NCBI GenBank assembly: GCA_034003765.1 | Contig: JAVEXZ010000009.1 | Location: 6,869-70,868 of the forward strand | Length of the DNA stretch: 64,000 bases | DNA from: JAAZGD01 sp034003765 | GTDB lineage: Bacteria; Bacillota; Clostridia; Peptostreptococcales; Anaerovoracaceae | Direction of reading: 5' to 3' | Shown: positions 62,951 through 64,000 of the stretch, piece after piece | Layout of the letters: every line of letters begins with the position of its first letter | Position numbering within the stretch: the stretch's first letter is position 1 | The notes under the pieces: model-generated | What the model was told of the DNA's origin: nothing | Databases searched by the model: none | The model's input: the letters and a program-made list of their open reading frames with translations, nothing else | Made by a program: the position numbers and the translations under genes

Positions 62951-63033
62951 ATTTTTAGTCACTAATTTTCAGTCCTTAATTTTTGGTCCCTAATTTTCAG
63001 TCCTTAATTTTCAGTCCCTACTTTTTAGTCCTG
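62951..63033. repeat. tandem array, about 14-bp unit, about six copies
   Basis: TTTTCAGTCCTTAA and variants (TTTTTGGTCCCTAA, TTTTTAGTCCTGAC) repeat about six times. No gene lies between 62878 and 63078. Confidence 0.85.
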
Positions 63034-63078
63034 ACCCAAATAATTGACTAAGAAAAACATATGTTAAACTATATATTA

Positions 63079-63108
63079 AAAAAACACCCCCCGAAAGAAG
63101 TGTTTTTC
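63079..63108 (-). terminator. terminator of the cold-shock gene
   Basis: Minus strand AAACACTT and GGGTGTTT form a stem followed by T7, about 50 bases beyond the csp stop codon. Confidence 0.7.
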
Positions 63109-63156
63109 ATTTTTTCAGCTAGATGTTAAATCTGCTTAATGGTCCTTTGTAGCTAT

Positions 63157-63369
63157 TTATACAGCTGTTACGTTAGCTGCTCTAAGCTTATTTCCATTTC
63201 TAGGATCTTGCTCTACTTCAAAAGATACTTTTTGTCCTTCTGCAAGAGTTTTGAATCCTTCGATGTTGATTGCTGAGAAATGTACAAATACATCTTCTCC
63301 GCCTTCGTCATTGGAGATAAATCCAAATCCTTTTTCTGCGTTAAACCATTTTACTGTTCCTGTACTCAT
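63157..63369 (-). CDS. cold-shock protein
   Basis: A 70-residue single-domain CspA/CspB protein binding single-stranded RNA and DNA. Both RNA-binding motifs are intact (KGFGFIS at residues 14-20 and VFVHFSAI near 27-34). AAGGAG-like sequence precedes the ATG. It has a consensus promoter and a structured leader of about 135 bases, as in known cold-regulated csp genes. Confidence 0.97.
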   Translation of the reverse strand: MSTGTVKWFNAEKGFGFISNDEGGEDVFVHFSAINIEGFKTLAEGQKVSFEVEQDPRNGNKLRAANVTAV

Positions 63370-63413
63370 TTTTGTGTCTCCTTAAATATAGTACTCCAAT
63401 GCTCTTTCCTGTC

Positions 63414-63476
63414 TAAAAAAACTCACATATTTACGTAAGTTTCTTGCGGGACTAAAACTTACAAAAATTGCGAGTT
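63414..63476 (-). promoter_or_regulatory. long hairpin with T run in the csp leader (attenuator or thermosensor candidate)
   Basis: In the csp leader, AACTCGCA pairs with TGTGAGTT and, inside it, GTAAGTTT with AAACTTAC; seven T follow the outer arm. This looks like an intrinsic terminator placed between promoter and gene. Read-through would need refolding or antitermination. Confidence 0.65.
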
Positions 63477-63510
63477 ATTAGGTCTTTAAGTCATTCAAGA
63501 ATACTTACAA

Positions 63511-63539
63511 AATATAGCACACATTTTGAGGGGTGTCAA
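63511..63539 (-). promoter_or_regulatory. promoter of the cold-shock gene
   Basis: Minus strand consensus TTGACA (63534-63539), 17-base spacer and TATATT (63511-63516). Confidence 0.85.
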
Positions 63540-63603
63540 GGGGCATATGGAAATATTTATCAATACTGGCCCAAGGGGGAATTGAAAAAGTAAATTCCAC
63601 CCC

Positions 63604-63762
63604 TATAATACGCAAATGAAATTGGCACTCCTTATAGTACAATGGAACAAAAAAGTCAAGTCCTTATTAGTGTGTAAATTCCTCGTATGAAACACATATG
63701 ATATTGTCACCTTAGAAACACAAATGAAAATGACACTAGTTATAGTACAATGGAACAAAAAG
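63604..63762. repeat. two imperfect 45-bp direct repeats
   Basis: CGCAAATGAAATTGGCACTC...TTATAGTACAATGGAACAAAAA near 63611 recurs with changes near 63720. The shared TATAGTACAATGGAACA core may be promoter-like for the downstream transporter gene, but no -35 at proper spacing is evident. The 63603-63842 minus-strand frame across it is a by-product. Confidence 0.7.
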
Positions 63763-63873
63763 GAGGATGTTCTATTGGGAAAGGAGATATTGACAATGTA
63801 AGTATATATATGCGTTGCCTTTTTACTTTGTCTTTGGTACATTTATATAGCGAGAAGAAAGGATCCGAAAACC

Positions 63874-64000
63874 ATGTCTACCCCCAGAGAAAAACGTAAT
63901 GCAATGATAATGATGGCTGTCTGTGCCATTCTTTGGAGTACCGCAGGACTCTTTATAAAATTCATATCCTGGAACCCCTTGATAATTGCAGGTGGTCGCA
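63874..64000 (+). CDS. EamA/DMT-family transporter, N-terminal part
   Basis: The first 42 residues of a membrane protein cut by the window edge: MSTPREKRNAMIMMAVCAIL then WSTAGLFIKFISWNPLIIAGGR. The WSTAGLFIK segment and the following Pro-Arg positions are typical of the first EamA helix. AAAGGA lies about 10 bases upstream of the ATG. Confidence 0.8.
   Translation, partial: MSTPREKRNAMIMMAVCAILWSTAGLFIKFISWNPLIIAGGR

Noticed and set aside
63610..63660. Possible sigma-54 promoter (TTGGCAC followed by TATAG)
   Set aside because: The -12 TTGC element is missing and the second repeat copy changes the GG pair.
63603..63842. 79-codon minus-strand frame upstream of the DMT gene
   Set aside because: It contains two copies of the 45-bp direct repeat, has no ribosome binding site and no recognisable family.

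Overview
The window looks like chromosome of an anaerobic, AT-rich, low-GC Gram-positive bacterium, most likely class Clostridia (Bacillota). The signs are a zinc-type L31, a Trp T-box, a HisZ/short-HisG histidine operon, a MetH without a reactivation domain, a desulfoferrodoxin, a TM1266-type 'hydrogenase regulator' protein, a NiaR-controlled nad operon and strong AGGAGG ribosome binding sites. No tRNA, rRNA, phage, CRISPR or intact insertion sequence was seen. The exact genus cannot be told from sequence reading alone.

Layout. 1-5.4 kb: HD-domain hydrolase, phosphohexomutase, and a Crp/Fnr regulator overlapping a membrane GGDEF-EAL protein. 5.8-6.7 kb: rplM-rpsI with a probable leader. About 7 kb: a decayed AbrB-like gene. 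7.2-15.1 kb: complete histidine operon hisZGDCBHAF-IE with its own promoter. 15.2-20.6 kb: tyrS, upp, rpiB, Sua5-type tRNA-modification gene, prfA and rpmE, all on the minus strand. 20.8-22.6 kb: Trp T-box and trpB2. 22.9-27.5 kb: prmC, DUF1385 protein, rho, LCP ligase. 27.6-32.4 kb: metH-metF and a putrescine aminotransferase. 32.6-36.5 kb: DUF368 protein, CofE-like ligase, purB. 36.7-42.6 kb: a minus-strand run of TM1266-like protein, NMT1-type lipoprotein, fused ABC permease/ATPase, alpha/beta hydrolase, acyltransferase and a zinc-ribbon membrane protein, headed by a conditional-terminator leader. 43-48.3 kb: PhzF, a small bitopic protein, polysaccharide deacetylase, lytic transglycosylase, MFS carrier. 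48.7-53.6 kb: DUF6506 protein, pgi, a CapD-like nucleotide-sugar enzyme, and a trypsin-fold protein lacking catalytic residues. 53.8-57.6 kb: desulfoferrodoxin, metY-metA, DUF4230 protein. 57.6-61.5 kb: nadA-nadB-nadC-niaR. 61.5-64 kb: ZIP transporter, small DMT protein, cold-shock protein with a structured leader, and the start of another DMT transporter.

How the genes work together. Methionine synthesis is well covered. MetA carries the Glu that marks acetyl-CoA use and pairs with O-acetylhomoserine sulfhydrylase (MetY); MetH and MetF give the folate route. NAD synthesis is an autoregulated operon, but nadA carries a one-base frameshift and nadB contains an in-frame repeat that could not be assembled.

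The most unusual property is a dense population of short tandem-repeat arrays (at least twelve, with unit lengths of about 8 to 63 bp and unrelated sequences). They lie mostly between genes and sometimes inside them. Several units contain the last codons and stop codon of the neighbouring gene. All four runs of 100 N lie inside such arrays. A one-step version of the same event is a 71-bp duplication at the hisH-hisA junction that created a 24-codon mini-gene and kept both ATGA overlaps.
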